Shown: positions 11,906 through 24,745 of the stretch, piece by piece
Numbering within the stretch: the first letter of the stretch is position 1
Layout of the letters: each line of letters begins with the position of its first letter
From: Laburnicola sp. R22_1
Lineage: Eukaryota; Ascomycota; Dothideomycetes; Pleosporales; Didymosphaeriaceae
Direction of reading: 5' to 3'
DNA: 64,000 nucleotides
Assembly (NCBI GenBank): GCA_014281115.1
Contig: JACONQ010000002.1
Coordinates: 4,464,001-4,528,000, forward strand
Notes under the pieces: model-generated
The model's database searches: none
Seen by the model: only the letters and a program-made list of their open reading frames with translations
Told to the model about the DNA's origin: nothing
Program-made: the position numbers and the translations under genes

Positions 11906-12566
11906 TATTTAACAACTTATTTTTAATTACTAAGTAATACATAGTTGCTAGGTGCTAGATATATGCACTGCTTTTTAGTGTTTTAGTGTTATTGCTACTA
12001 CTAGTATAGTATATAATCCTTAATTTAATGTAATCTACGTATATATTTTAATACTACTTAATATTACTAGTAATACTATTATATAATTATATAGTAAGTA
12101 TAATAATATTATTATTATATATATAAATTCTACCTAGTAGCCTAGGGCATCTCTAGTTAGGAATGTGTGCTGCGCAGCAGATAGATGCGTGCCATCACTG
12201 CCATGCAGTGTCGCCCGCAACACTGCCCAGGTGTTGTCAACCACGCTTCCCCGATTTGTCCTAGGCCGACTGTGCTTTCTTCCACAGTGCACAGACCCGT
12301 CAGCAGCCTCACCACCGCAACTTGCAAGGCCGCCTACTCTTCGTCGCCATCGCTATTATTCGGTCCTTTACGCCGCCACAACACCGTGCTGTGCCTCAGC
12401 GGTGCATTCTGCTGCCCTCTGTCGAGCCATCCGGACCATCCGTCTGCGCTGGCATTCGACCCACTGGCCCACTCTGCCGCGTTGTCTGGTGATAACAAGC
12501 AGACCGGTCTGCCTTGTGCGCCTGCTCCATCGGAGTCTACTCCGGTGTTCGAGTTCGGCTTTCTTA
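11906..12566. other. AT-rich flank then a GC-normal strip between transposons
   Basis: 11906-12135 is extremely AT-rich and repetitive (TAATATTA, TATATA). At about 12150 it switches abruptly to normal composition. That point is the second arm of the inverted repeat that starts near 9950. 12180-12566 is C-rich and ends at the TTA (12564-12566) that begins the next putative element. The open frames here on both strands lack recognisable protein content. Confidence 0.55.
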
Positions 12567-12600
12567 GGCCTGTTTGGTTCCAGTAACAGAACGGGCGTTA

Positions 12601-13922
12601 CTGTGGTATCCGGCCGAAGTAGTGTAGGTGGGTCGCGCACAGCAGGGGTGCGCATCCTATGTAATTAAATGCAACCTTTCTGTTTCTGTCTAATATTACA
12701 TACAAATTTCAGTACTTTGTATGACCGCCTTCGGCATCAATCACAGCCCGGCATCGAGCTGGCATGCTATTAATGAGCTCCCTTAACTGTTCTACAGTGA
12801 TCGACTCCTAGGCTTCCTGTACTATCCTACGCAGTTGATCATATGTTGGCTGCCTCCCACCTTCTTGATCAGGGTAATTCACCTCTATATAGTCCTTCAT
12901 CTTGTTCCACACAGCTTCAATAGGGTTAAGATCTAGGGAGAATGCTGGCCAGAAGATAGGATAAATCCCTCTTTAAGAAAGCTCCTCTATTGTGTACGCA
13001 GCTGAGTGCCCTGGTGCCCCATCTTGCATGAAGCTTAGGTGAGGATTTAGACATAACCAGCCATTAATAAGTGGTACAATCCGCTCACAGTAGCTCTCCT
13101 TATTAATTGACTTCCACTCCTTCTCCCAGAACAGATGAGGACCTTTAGACATGCCAGAGAAGCAGCCCCAGAACATCCACCCACGCTTTCTGCGGATCTT
13201 CTCTACTAGGCAGGTATCCTCTAGCTCCTCTCCTGGTCGCCTTGTTACCCATACTTTTCTGTGACGTCCACCCGTGATCCATGTTTCATCGCTCCATAGG
13301 ATCCTCCACCATTGCCAGGGTTCCCAGTTGATATGAGCCTCTGCCCACGCAAGGCGTATCTGCCGATTTTGCTCAGTAAGAGGAGGCTTAGCACGGGCTA
13401 CACAGCGTCTGTACCCTCTCCTTCGTAGAGCACTCCTAATTGTATATTCGCCAACTCCCCAGTGCTCAAAAGGTCCCTTAGCAAGCTGGAGATAGCTTAG
13501 CTGCCTATTACTACGCGAGGATTGTATATATGCCTCAAGTTGATCAACTTGGGCATCCGTAAGGCGAGGTGGGCGACCGGAGCGCTTCTTGGGCGTGACG
13601 CGATCCTTAGTAACTGCGTAGCCAACTTGTCTCTCTGTACATTGAAGCTGGTTGGCGATAAAGTCGTAGGTATGGCCTGCTCGACGTAGGGCGCGTGCCT
13701 CTACAGCCTTATCGCGGGTAAGGTATTGATGGCGAGGTGTAGAAGGTGGTTCGGACATTATGCGGGTGACGTGGGGATGAAGAAGCGCGACAAAGAAACA
13801 CGTATCTCTATACAAATTGGGTGACGCTAAATGTGGATTTGTCAGAAAGTCGTATTTAATTACATAGGATGCGCACCCCTGCTGTGCGCGACCACCTACA
13901 CTACTTCGGCCGGATACCACAG
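12601..13922 (-). mobile_element. Tc1/mariner transposon, 1,322 bp, nearly intact
   Basis: Inverted repeats of about 68 bp (12601-12669 and 13855-13922) start CTGTGGTATCCGGCCGAAG and differ by one indel. TA duplications lie at 12599-12600 and 13923-13924. The element sits 34 bp inside the left end of the larger putative insertion, so it is younger than that. Its base composition is almost normal, unlike the DNA to its right, so it has met little or no RIP. This makes it the freshest transposon in the window. Confidence 0.93.
12709..13758 (-). pseudogene. Tc1/mariner transposase with two nonsense codons
   Basis: A 350-codon frame starting MSEPPSTPRHQYLTRDKAVE at 13758 and ending ...GGHTKY at 12709. 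It has an N-terminal helix-turn-helix (KAVEARALRRAGHTYDFIA), a basic GRPPRL linker, the first DDE aspartate in WSDETWITGG, WGCFSGMSKGP, the second aspartate in FMQDGAPGHSA, and the final acidic position in SLDLNPIEAVWNKMKD. Two in-frame stops interrupt it: TAA at 12973-12975 (from CAA, Gln) and TAG in QEA-stop-ESITVEQ near 12809 (from TGG, Trp). Both are the transitions that RIP makes, one on each strand. The first falls just before the second half of the catalytic core, so the copy should be inactive. The reading frame is otherwise full length. Confidence 0.9.
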
Positions 13923-16900
13923 TAGTTTTGTCAAACTAACGCTAAGTAAGCGGCCAAGTATATAGGGGGAAAATTGGCGGCATGTTAGCTAATAGGGCGT
14001 TATTTAGAAGCGCCTGTTTAGCTACTAAAAAGTTAGTTGTAAAATAGCTCTTTATTAGCTATTAGGCTATACATCTTCTAAAACTTTGCCTTTATTAATT
14101 TTAACTTGCTATCTTATTAAATTTTTGCCTTATTATTTTATTAATTCTACTATCTTATAAAGTTATATTATAAATAATGCTTTACTATAACTCCCTTATA
14201 TTTTAATATTAACGCCTAGGTTATTAATATTATTATCACTGTTACTATTATAGGTCTTATAGGAAAGCTCTATATATAATACGCCTATATTATAGCTACT
14301 AATACTATCTCTAGGCTCTATATAGTCTCTAAGCTTTATATTATTACTAGGTCCTAGTAAACCTATATTAAAGGTTAAAAGATTAATATATGCTACATAA
14401 GAGCTAAAGGTATTATTAATTACAATTAAGTATTAATTTAATAAAAGTAATAGGGCTAATAATAATTAAAAGCTATAGGCGTAGTAGTATAGTTTAAAGG
14501 AGGTCTAGAAGGCGTTTAATAACCCTACTATAAGTCTTTAGTAGGTTAAAAGTAAGGTAAATACTTATAAAAAGAATTAGAAAGTCTAGTTAGAGCTTAT
14601 ATAGTAGTCTAGCTTTTTAGTTAATAATAGTATTGTTGCTACTAATAGCTAGATACTTAAGAACTATTTTAATATCTATAAAAAGACTTATAAAATTTAG
14701 TATAAGGCTCTTAACTTTGCTAATTTATATAAGAATCTTTTTAGGGCTACTTAGTAATAGGCGAGGATATAGCTAGCCTTAAGGATCTACTTAATAGCTT
14801 ATAATCCTAGCTAATAGAGTTAATTAAGACTAATAAGGAGAGCTTATTTATAGACTCTAGTAATAGTAGAAATATCTTAGATAGTAAGACGTTAGGCTGC
14901 TATAAATATATAGATATAAAGTTAACTTCTAAGCCTTTTAAAAAGCGCTTAAAAAGGTTAATAGTAAAGGAGCATATAAGCTAGCAACTTAACAACTTAT
15001 TAGACTAAATTAGAAACCTTATTATAATAATAATAACTAAGAATTATTAGTAAAAGGCTATTGTAAGCTTTATAAGCAACTACTTAGTATTACCTATCTA
15101 ACTAAAGTTTCTTATTCTTAATAATTTTAAGAATAATTTTAACACTAAAGTATTTATAAATATAAAGCTTTATAGTAAGTAAAAGATATAGATAAAGAGT
15201 AGAGTTAATTCTCTTATAAATTAAAAGGCGTATAGCGATTTAAAAAGTAGTATAGAATTATTAGAGTAGATAGATAAAGGCAAGTTAAAGTAGTAAGTTA
15301 ATATAAAAGTTTAACTCTATGCTAAGACTTATAATAGTAGGCTATATGCGTAAAATTTAATTTTTTTACCTTTTAGGTAATATCTTAAGTTTAAATCTAA
15401 GTATATTTTATAGGATTTATATTCTTAAAAACTTAAAATTGCCTAATTAAATCTATTTTTAAAAAATTAGATTTCTATTTATAATAAATTATAGTAAAAG
15501 TTAGAATAATAGTATGAGAGAACTTAGCCCTTATTAGGACTTAGTAGAAGGATAGATTAAGTTGTTATCTTAGAAGAAAGTAACCGCCTATTAAACTCTT
15601 AAGAGCTAATTAGGCACTAGCTTACTATATAACCTATATAGTAGAGTTTATTCTACTATATACCTTCTTACCTATAGAAGCTTAGCCCTATTAAACTTTA
15701 TACTAAATACTCTTCTAGAAAACACTCTAAATATTCTATAGCGCCTTCTACTAGTAAGTAGAGATTAGGCCTATCTCTAACAATAGGCTTTACTAATTAC
15801 TTAGCTCTATATAATCTTAATTAATAGTCTATAAACACCTACTTATTTTTATTACTAACTTACCTATTCTATTTACTTTTTGCACTTTTACAATTTTTCT
15901 ATAGCTTAGCTTTTTATTCTCCTAAACCCTAAACTATTCTTAAGCCTTTACTTAGCCTGCCTTATTATACCTCTCTATCTTTAGATTAACTATACCCTAG
16001 ACGCCTATGTATCTAGCTACCTTAGTTTTAGTAGTAGTAGTAGCAGTGATAGTAGTAAGCCTTCTTATTAAGGCAATAATAGAGTAGGCTCTAGTAGTTT
16101 TAACCTTCTACTAGTGCCTAAAAAGCCCTCTATTAGCGCATTTATTATCTTCTTGTCTCTATATAAGTTTCTTACACCCTAATAGTTTCTTAGGCTAACC
16201 TCTAGAAAGTAATTCTCCTTTTAGATGCACGCATTAACTTTAATATTATAGTCTAAGTTTTTATAGCCTTTAGGTAGAGTATTAGTAATAATAATAACCT
16301 ATCTTATAGTTTACAACCTTAGGTAAATAGTTAAAATAATTTTATACTTTAGTTAGACTATAACTCTAATAAACTTATAATTAATATCTTACTCTTCTAT
16401 TTTCTCTACTATAGTTAGAAAGCGTAATAATATAATACTAAGGATAAATAAGTTGTATACTACTAGGCCTAATAGTCTGAATTATTAAATAATAAAGGCA
16501 ATTATCTTATATACTTACTAAGCCTATTTATTGCTACTACCTAAGAATATATTAACTTTACCTATTTCTCTATTATAGGCAATAACACTCTATCCTGTAA
16601 TAAGTATCTACTAGCGCAGTGTTAGTGTTTCTAGTTTGCTAATAATAATATAAAACTATTATTTAGTAGCATATATATAGCCTACTATATCTATAATAAA
16701 AGCGCCTTATGCTCTTTTATACCCCTTTTTATTAACACTACCTTAAAACGCTTTTCTGTATTAATAATAGTAGGAGGGATAACTGCTATTATTGTAATAT
16801 TTTATTAGAAACCCCTTAGTCGCAAAAAAAAACAATATTCTTTTATTTTAAGTATAATATATTATCTCTCTCTTTATAAGCCTATATCCTAAATACCTCT

Positions 16901-19900
16901 TAAGTTAACTATTAAATAGGCCTTTATTCTTTGCCTTCTAATTCCTTTTCTATATATTAAGTACGCGTTATAAACCTTAATACTTAAATCTAAGTAATAC
17001 TTAGCCTCCTAAAAGTAATATATATATTTAAAGGCTTTATAATTAGTAATAACCTTAAATTTCTACCTTAGTTAACCTCTAACTCTCTAACTCTATATTC
17101 TTTAGCTTTGCCTTTAAATACTATTTATCTAGCTTCTTTTTAATTTTTTTATATAAGCTTTACTACTACGTGTACTTATACTTCTAACTAGCCTAAAGCA
17201 CCTACTTACTAGACTACTCTAGAAATAAGCCTATTAGCTTTTTAAATAGTTCTAGTACTACTTATAGTCCTTATCTATTATATAACTGCAATTTATATAT
17301 TCTAAGAAAGGGAAAGAGCTCTAAAAAGATATTAGGCACGCTTTAACTATTAGCCTAATAATCCTTTTTCTTCCTATAACACTAATATAGAGAATAAAGT
17401 CTAAACTTAAGTTTTTTAGTAGTTATAGTACTCTCTAAAGTAGGACTTTTTCTAGAGACTATTATAGGGCTCCTAATTTTAGGCTAGAGTTACTTAGGCT
17501 TATAAGTTCTATAATAAGCGTAAGAAGAAAAAAAAGTAAAAGAAAAGTAATACTTCTAGTCTATAGCTTACTAGTAAAAGCTATAAAAGTTCCTTTTTAC
17601 CTAAGGGCTGCTTAGGCTTTAGATAGCTTATTAGCACTTAAATATATTCCTTATTACTACTATACTTTACTCCTTTTCTTATAATACTATATTTTTTAAT
17701 CTACGCCTATAAGCTATTTACTCTGTAATTACTATCTATAAGTACCTAATTTACTTTTAGAGTTTCTTGCTAGTAGTAATATAGTTACACTTTTCTTAAA
17801 GGGTACTACTACCTATTACTAGTCTAGAAGCGGCATTTACACACACACTTTATCTACTATAACCTAATAGAACTATATAGATACTTAGAGTATATAACTT
17901 ACCTTTTATATTCTTTTACTTTCTTTTTTATTCTACTATTCTAATTTTCTACTTAATAATTTTTACCTTCTTCTTAATTATAGCTGCTATTAACTTCTTT
18001 TTTAGTAGCTACGCCTCTAGTACTAGTAATAATAATAATAGTAATAATAGGAAAGGCAGCTAAGGCTCACAATAGCCCTTGCTACTATCTATTAATAATA
18101 CTTTATAACTACTTCTATTCTATTATACGTATACCTGCCCTAATTATTCCTTAGCTTACTAATCTATATTCTAGTTATTACTTTCTTAAATTAGCTTTAT
18201 AGCTTTAGCACTATCTATAAAATTATAAAACTTTTCTATAATAGTTATACTAAGTATCTATTATTAAACTACCTTATATAGTTTGCTTAAGGTATAAGTA
18301 GCTTTAAAATTAACCCTAATTTTGCTAATAATACTTCTATTGCCTACACTATTCTATTCTATTAGTTGTACTAAGCTACTCTTATAAAAGATATAAGTAC
18401 TAATAAATAGAGACGTAATTACTTTAAATAGCGCTTAGTATCTAGTTATACTTTTTATATATTTTATTTTTCTACTCTTTTCTTTACTATAAGGTAAGGC
18501 TATATTAACTATCATTCTAGTGTAGCTAAAAGTAATTATAATTAAGCCTATAGGACTTGTGTTTAGAGTTATTATCTCTACTTTTAGTATATTAATAGTA
18601 GTTAGCGCCTTCTCCTTAAGGACTACTGTGTTTTATGCTAGACAACTTCCTAATATTAGTAGTGCTCCTTTAACTGCTATAGTAAGCCCTAATTTACTTT
18701 TAACTAGTTTCCTATTACTAATCTACCTACCTAGCTTTATTTCTTCTAGTATCTACTATAAATACTTAAGCTAATTCTTTTTAGTAAAATTATTAGTAAG
18801 TGCGTAAGCTATAGATAAAGTAACTAGAAGTAAATACCTATATTTATAATAAAATTAGTAAGCTGCTTAGTTCTAGCAATATTACTATAATCCTTCCTAC
18901 TAGGCGCCCTAATAGGCTTTATCTAATTATTAAGAGTTTTTTAGAGGCGCCTAATTTTCTATTAAGCACTAATTTTAATATTGCTAAGCCTTTTCTACGT
19001 ACACTCCTCTTTAGGCGTTATTATACCTAGCTTATTTTTTTTCTAATAATAATAGTAGTAGTTTTTTTAATTTTAAAGTTCTTTTTATATACTACTCTTT
19101 TCTTATTCTTCTTAACCTATTATTTTTTTAGTAGTAATAGTGGTAGCCCTTTCCTATCTTAGGACTAAACTACTTTTACTTCTAGTTAACTACTTTCTAG
19201 CCCTAATTTCTCTCTAGGTTAGGTCTTACTTAATATAGTACTATAGATTAGCTTTTTGTCCTCTAACTTATTTTTCTTTTAGACTACTAATAATTCTTTT
19301 AAAGTTCTATTCTACTCGCCTTCTCTTATATATCTAGCTTCCTAATAGTCTATTAATTCCACCTACACTTTCTTATCTCTACTTAGCTATAGTAATATAT
19401 TTTTCTCTCCTTCTTTTTTAGGTCTATTTTTTATTCCTTCTAATCTCTATACTTAAGCTATATATCTAGGTTTAGGCCCTGGCGAAACTTAAGCTATAAA
19501 GTAAAATAGCCCTATATCTTGCTTCTATTAGAGTTGTAATCTAAACTCTAATTATAGTTTAGACTATAGTAGTTATAGAGGTTTAGATTCTTATAGAAGT
19601 TAGTATAGTAGTTCTTAGCTTTTAATTTTCTAGCTATCTAATTATTAGTTAGGCTTTAATATTAGGGTCTATAGCTTATAATCCTATCTTAGTAATTATA
19701 TGTATATATTAGATTTTAATTCAACTTAGTACTAGTACTATTATTTTATATTTTTCTCTAACTTTTCTTCTTTAATTACTTTCTCCCCTCTTAAGAAATA
19801 AGCTATTCCTTAGCTTATAATGCGCTAATATTCTAGCTAGCTTACTTCTCCTAATAGGCAAAGTCTAAAGAGTTAAAGTTTTCATAGTGGCAGAATTCTT

Positions 19901-20080
19901 ACTTACTTTATTCTTATAGGGATATTTTATATATATCTTACTAGTCTCTATAATTTACGCGCAAATATAAGATATTTAGACTTAGGCCTTTATATAACTT
20001 TATTAAGGTCTATAGAATTAATTTCTTTTAAGGGATTAGTAATTTCTTCTAAGAGATTATTAGTGTCTATAATATTAGAT
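13923..20080. other. RIP-mutated AT-rich repeat DNA without readable genes
   Basis: About 6.2 kb of sequence dominated by TA, with CA and TG rare and stop codons in all frames every few dozen bases. This is the expected end state of RIP on old transposons. One identifiable item is a copy (about 16718-16835, inverted) of the 115-bp repeat also seen near 25.2, 26.0 and 38.1 kb. The 71-codon open frame at 18559-18774 has no recognisable content. I found no reverse transcriptase motif by eye. Confidence 0.8.
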
Positions 20081-22770
20081 TCTAGTATTATATTAAGGTC
20101 TCTTATTGTGCACAGATAGAATTAAATAATGTAATTACCTAGCATTTTATTATAAAAGTATATTCTATTAAGCTCCTTAAGTATATACTATTCTTTACTG
20201 TGCAGTAGTATAGTCTTAATCCTAAAGGAGCCTTAGTATCTTCTAGCAAGCTTAACTTTTTAACTTATATTACTAGTCTAAAAAGTATTATACACTACTA
20301 CTAAATCGCCTTATTTTAGTGGCTTTGTCCTAAGGGCGCGCTAGTTATTATATTATTCCTTTCTTATTCGCGTAGTTAGATAGTTTAGTTAATAGCTTCT
20401 TAGAGGTAATAGTTATATTTCTTAAACTATTTTACTTTAATAGCTAAAAGTTCTTTAGTAGTGTAAACCTATTCCTATAGAAGTGTTTGCTAGGTTAGAA
20501 TATAAAGTTTAATAGAAAGAATATATTCTTTTTTATAGATTAAAAAGGCTAGTGTTTTCCTTATAGATTATTTTACTATAACCTAATTAGCCTATAGCGC
20601 TTTAAGTAGGTTCTAAACTTAGTTGCTCTTTATCTTCTATAGTGCGCTAATAAGCTCTTAGTAGCCTCTTTCTACTAAACTCTACCCTTATAGGTAATAA
20701 GCACTAAATACTACTTATTAAATACTAAACTATTTAGCTAAGTTCTCTACTAAGCCTCTATTCTCTAGTCTTTTATCTACTAATAGGCAAAAAGGAATGC
20801 CCTACCTACTAAAGATAAATTCTTTTAAAAACTAGGCAACTATAGCTAAGTTAGCGTTAGTAAGTGCTTTTGCTTTAGACTATCTAGAGGTATAATTTCT
20901 AGTAATAACTATAAATTTTTTCCCTTCTTTACTTCTAGGCATATACACTATATCTACTATAACCTATTTCTAGATTATATTTATTTCTTATATAGGGTGC
21001 AGCTTCTCTACTACCCTTCTAGTAAAATACGCCTAATATTTAGTGCAAGTCTGAATATATTCCTTAACACTCTAATATAGATTTAGCTAGTAGTAATATA
21101 TTATAATCTTTCTCTAGGTATTTTCTTATTCTTAATAGCCTAATTTCTTATAAAGCTATTGCAGAATATATACCTATTAAACTAGGTTGTTTATAACTCT
21201 GCGCAGCGACCTATTTTCTATAGTTTAATACTATAGTATGTCTCTTATAATCCTATACTTCTAAGCTTATAGCCTAATATACCGTTAGTCTTTTTAAATA
21301 GGTCTTCTAATATAGTTAGGGTTATTAGCTAAATTGTAATATTGCAAAAGTATTTAGTATATGTTAACTAGGCAATTAGCTTGTTTAAAAACTTTTCTCC
21401 TAATAATAAAATTGTAGTCCCCTATATTATAGAAAATAAAGTATATAGTAAAGCTGCGTCTATTAATATTAAGTTAGGCTATAAAATAAGTGTTTACTTT
21501 TATACTTCTCTTCCTTGCAAAGTTCTTAAAGAAGATTAGTGTCTTTAGGTAGAGAAGTTTAGCTTTAAGCTATTTTTATACCGCCTTTATATACGTTAAA
21601 GTAATAAGGTTATAAGTGCTAGCACTAGTGTCTATTAAGGCTTACAACCTAAAAGCCAATTCTTAGAATGTAATTTGCACTAGTATAACTAGCTAGAGGC
21701 CTCTAAATAGCTTAGGAACCCTTACTATCTTACCGCCTACAGGTAGTAATTTAAGTTTAGCATCTGCGTGTTATAATTAAAATTATAGCTTATCTAGATT
21801 AATTAGTTTAGTGGCCCCTATATAAGCTACTAGACTACTTTAACCTAGTAGCTTATATTTAAAGCCTTGTTATCTAATAAATTACCTGCCTCTAAATTAG
21901 AGTAGTAGGTAATACTAAGTTTGTTTAAATTAAGATTATTTACTACCTATATATTTGCTTATATAGCTATCTTTTAGAAATAGTTATAGCAGCTTAAGTG
22001 CTTTTTTCCTATCTTACCATACTAAAAACAAGTATTATACTTAATACACTGTATTTTATTATAGTTATAGAGGGGTAAGAAGGAAATAGCAGTTCTAAAG
22101 TAGGGTGCTTATTTTTTAGTTACTATATATAAGGGCTTTAATCTAAAAAGTAGTATCTTATAAGAGATCCGCGTACGTGCCTAAAATAGACTTATTATAT
22201 TATTATGTTAGAGAGTGTAGCTAGCTACAGCTATCTAGCATTTAATTCCTAGGTAGTTAATATTAGGATCTTTTATCTCTTTCTAGAGTATTAATTTAAT
22301 ACTTCTAGTTAACTTAAGTTATAATTTGTCCTTCTAGGTCTTTGCGTCTAGTTTACCCTTCCTAGCTAGACTCTTAAAAGCCTATAGAAATATCTAGGCG
22401 TCTATTTTATTAGAAAGGAAGAGCTTATAGAACTTTTTATATACCTATTAGGAAGTAAAAGAATTATAGTAAGTCTCTTTTAGAAATTTAAAAAGTAAGT
22501 TAGGCCTATAATCCTCTTAGAGGGCCTAATTTATTTAACACTAATTTTGCGCAGCCTCTTAAGGCGCGCCTTTAAAGCAACTAAGTATAGCTTCTATAAG
22601 GTTATTTTAATTTTCTACATAATAATTTCTTAGTAGTTGTCTATATTAATCTAGATTTTATTACGCATATTCTCTAGCTAATCTTTAATACTAAAGCTAG
22701 GTTAACCTTTTCTATAGTACTTATTAATATTAGGTAGCTTCGCGGAGCGTCCTAGCTTAGATATACTAAA
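20080..22770 (-). mobile_element. Ty3/Gypsy-type retroelement relic: gag, protease and integrase, no visible RT
   Basis: Read through stops on the minus strand, this region gives a retroelement polyprotein. A gag-like part lies at about 22560-22200 (YYNSFTSWQVYKKFYKLF). An aspartic protease lies at about 21660-21400, with ALIDTSAS, the D-T-S/G-A-S active site, and NIGDYNFIIRRKFF. The integrase zinc-binding region lies at about 21160-21030 (LYQSVKEYIQTC). The integrase core lies at about 21000-20600 (VDIVYMPRSKEGKKFIVI, GIPFCLLVDK, VVFSAYY, LVERG). The integrase C-terminal KLARRYWGPF-like segment is near 20240. Gaps are Trp/Gln positions turned into stops. Ty3 elements normally carry reverse transcriptase and RNase H between protease and integrase; here only about 250 bp separate them. 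I could not mark the long terminal repeats. Confidence 0.75.
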
Positions 22771-24204
22771 TAGGGCAGCTAAAGCATATCTGCCCTAGGG
22801 CATATTAATCTAGACGCTATTAGTAAGCTTAGTTTTTATATATTCTAGAACTAGAAAGTAATAAAAAGTATTATCCTATTATAGAGTAGGTACTATAAGC
22901 TAGGGCAGATATTATAGTGCATATTAGAGCGTAGCTAGGCAAAATAAGCTCTACTTAGCTGCCTAAGGGCAGCGTAAACTATATAGTAGATTAGGCATTC
23001 CTAGGCTAAAAGGTTTTAAAAGGATTTAAGTGCAGTACTGCAAATTATAACTATCTTTAATAAAGAGAAGAACTTTCTTAGGGCTAAATAAGTCTTATCT
23101 AATAGCTGCTTAATTAGCAATATTAGGCTAGAAGTAAGAATCTTTGAAGACTGCGTACACTATAGTATAAGATATTATTATCTTAAGTATAGTAAAAGCT
23201 TATTTAAATATATTAGCGTGCTTATATAAAACCTAAATAAAAACCTTCTATTTAGGGTCTTCTTTAGACTTTATAATAGTCCTAGTTACTAAATCTAGTA
23301 CTATCTTTAAAAATAGGCCTTAAAAAAAGCAATATAAAGCCTAAAGCTAATAGGCAGCAAGTAACTATTTTATTTCTAAGCTATACTAAATTAATTAGTT
23401 TAGCTTAAATTTTTCTATAAACGCGTTATACTTACTAGTAGTTTTAAGTTTAGCTTTGTCTTAGTACACAAGCTACTTAAAGTCTACTATTAAAAATTTA
23501 TTACTTAGCTAGTCTTCTTAAAGTGTAGTAATATAGTAATTATACTATATATTATAAAGAAATTTTTAGGGTAGACTTTTTTTAGTAGTTTAATAATACT
23601 CTTTTTCTTTATAAAGCTAGAAGCAAAGTAACTAATTATCTATAAAGCAGCTATTAGCTGCTTTCTACGCTTAACAGATAATAGCTTACTAGTAGGGTTA
23701 AGTAGAAAAATCATCTTAAGATAAGCGTTATATAGACTATTATTAGCGGAGTATAGGCAAATATTCACTTTTATATTATTAATTCTTGAACTATCTAAGA
23801 GTAAAGAGAATATAGGGAACATTTTAGAAGTCTCCTAAATTTAAGGGCAATAGCCTACTATAGTATAGGCAATAGTGGAGTTAAGCAAAGTAAGAGGTTG
23901 CAGAGAAAGTATAGCAAATAGATCTAAGATAGTAGGTCTTATATAGCGTGTATGCTAGCACATAGTCTAAGCTAAGAAAAGATTAGGTAAAAGATAAAGT
24001 ATAAAATAAAATATATAAAACTTTAACTTTTGTATTACCTCTATAGCCTAACTCTAATCTTCTAGCTCTATACTTTATGCCCTTGCTATAATAGTATTAA
24101 AAGGAAGTTATTAGGCAAGCTAGCTCTATAGAGTATAGCGCGATAGTTGCTATTTATTATTTATTAATTATTAATTATTTTTAGAATTTTAGAATTTTAG
24201 GGAC
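22771..24204. other. RIP-mutated AT-rich DNA
   Basis: No readable gene. An inverted repeat TAGGGCAG/CTGCCCTA with an 11-nt spacer lies at 22771-22797, and GGGCAG recurs near 22905 and 22967. Everything else is AT-rich with stops in all frames. The 60-codon open frame at 23640-23822 has no recognisable content. Confidence 0.6.
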
Positions 24205-24745
24205 AGCTTTTCTTAATAGACCTTAGCGCAGTATAATAATTGCCTAGTATAACTAGTAACTAACAAAGTTTTTACCCTTATATCTTAAGCAAAGAAGGGA
24301 CTTAGAAGTAGCCTCTTTTAATAGACTTTAGGGCAGTAAAACACAAACTCCCTAGCGCTAGAGATTCTTTTTAGTAACTAACAAAGTTCCTACCCTTATA
24401 TAATAAGCAAAGAAGAAACTTAGAAATAGCCTTTTTTAATAGACCTTAAGGTAGTAAAGTATAAACTTCCTAGCACTAGAAATTCTTCCTAGTAACTAAT
24501 AAAGTTTCTGCCCTTATATAATAAGTAGAGAAGGGACTTAAAAGTAGTCTCTTTTAATAGACCTTAGGATAGTAAAGCACAAACTCCCTAGTACTAAGAA
24601 TCCTTTCTAGTAACTAATAAAGTTTCTACTCTTATATAATTAATAAAGGAGAAACTTAAAAGTGGCCTTTCTTAATAGATCTTAGGGCAGTAAAACACAA
24701 ACTTCCTAGCACTAGAGATTCTTCCTAGTAACTAACAAAGTAAAA
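24205..24745. repeat. Tandem repeat, 118-bp unit, about 4.6 copies
   Basis: The phrase TTAATAGACCTTAGGGCAGT or a close variant recurs at about 24213, 24318, 24436, 24554 and 24672. The last three intervals are exactly 118 bp; the first is about 105 bp because of a deletion. Within each unit the order is the same: AATAGACCTTAGGGCAG, then CACAAACTCCCTAGC, then TAGTAACTAACAAAG, then CCCTTATATAATAAGCA. Copies differ mainly by C/T and G/A. Confidence 0.9.

Noticed and set aside
12165..12668. Long open frames on both strands between the two transposons
   Set aside because: Cys/Arg/Pro-rich translations without any family pattern, overlapping each other and running into the Tc1 terminal repeat.
18559..18774. 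71-codon open frame with hydrophobic residues in the island
   Set aside because: It lies in RIP-mutated AT-rich DNA, where Ile/Leu/Ser-rich chance frames are expected, and nothing around it supports a gene.
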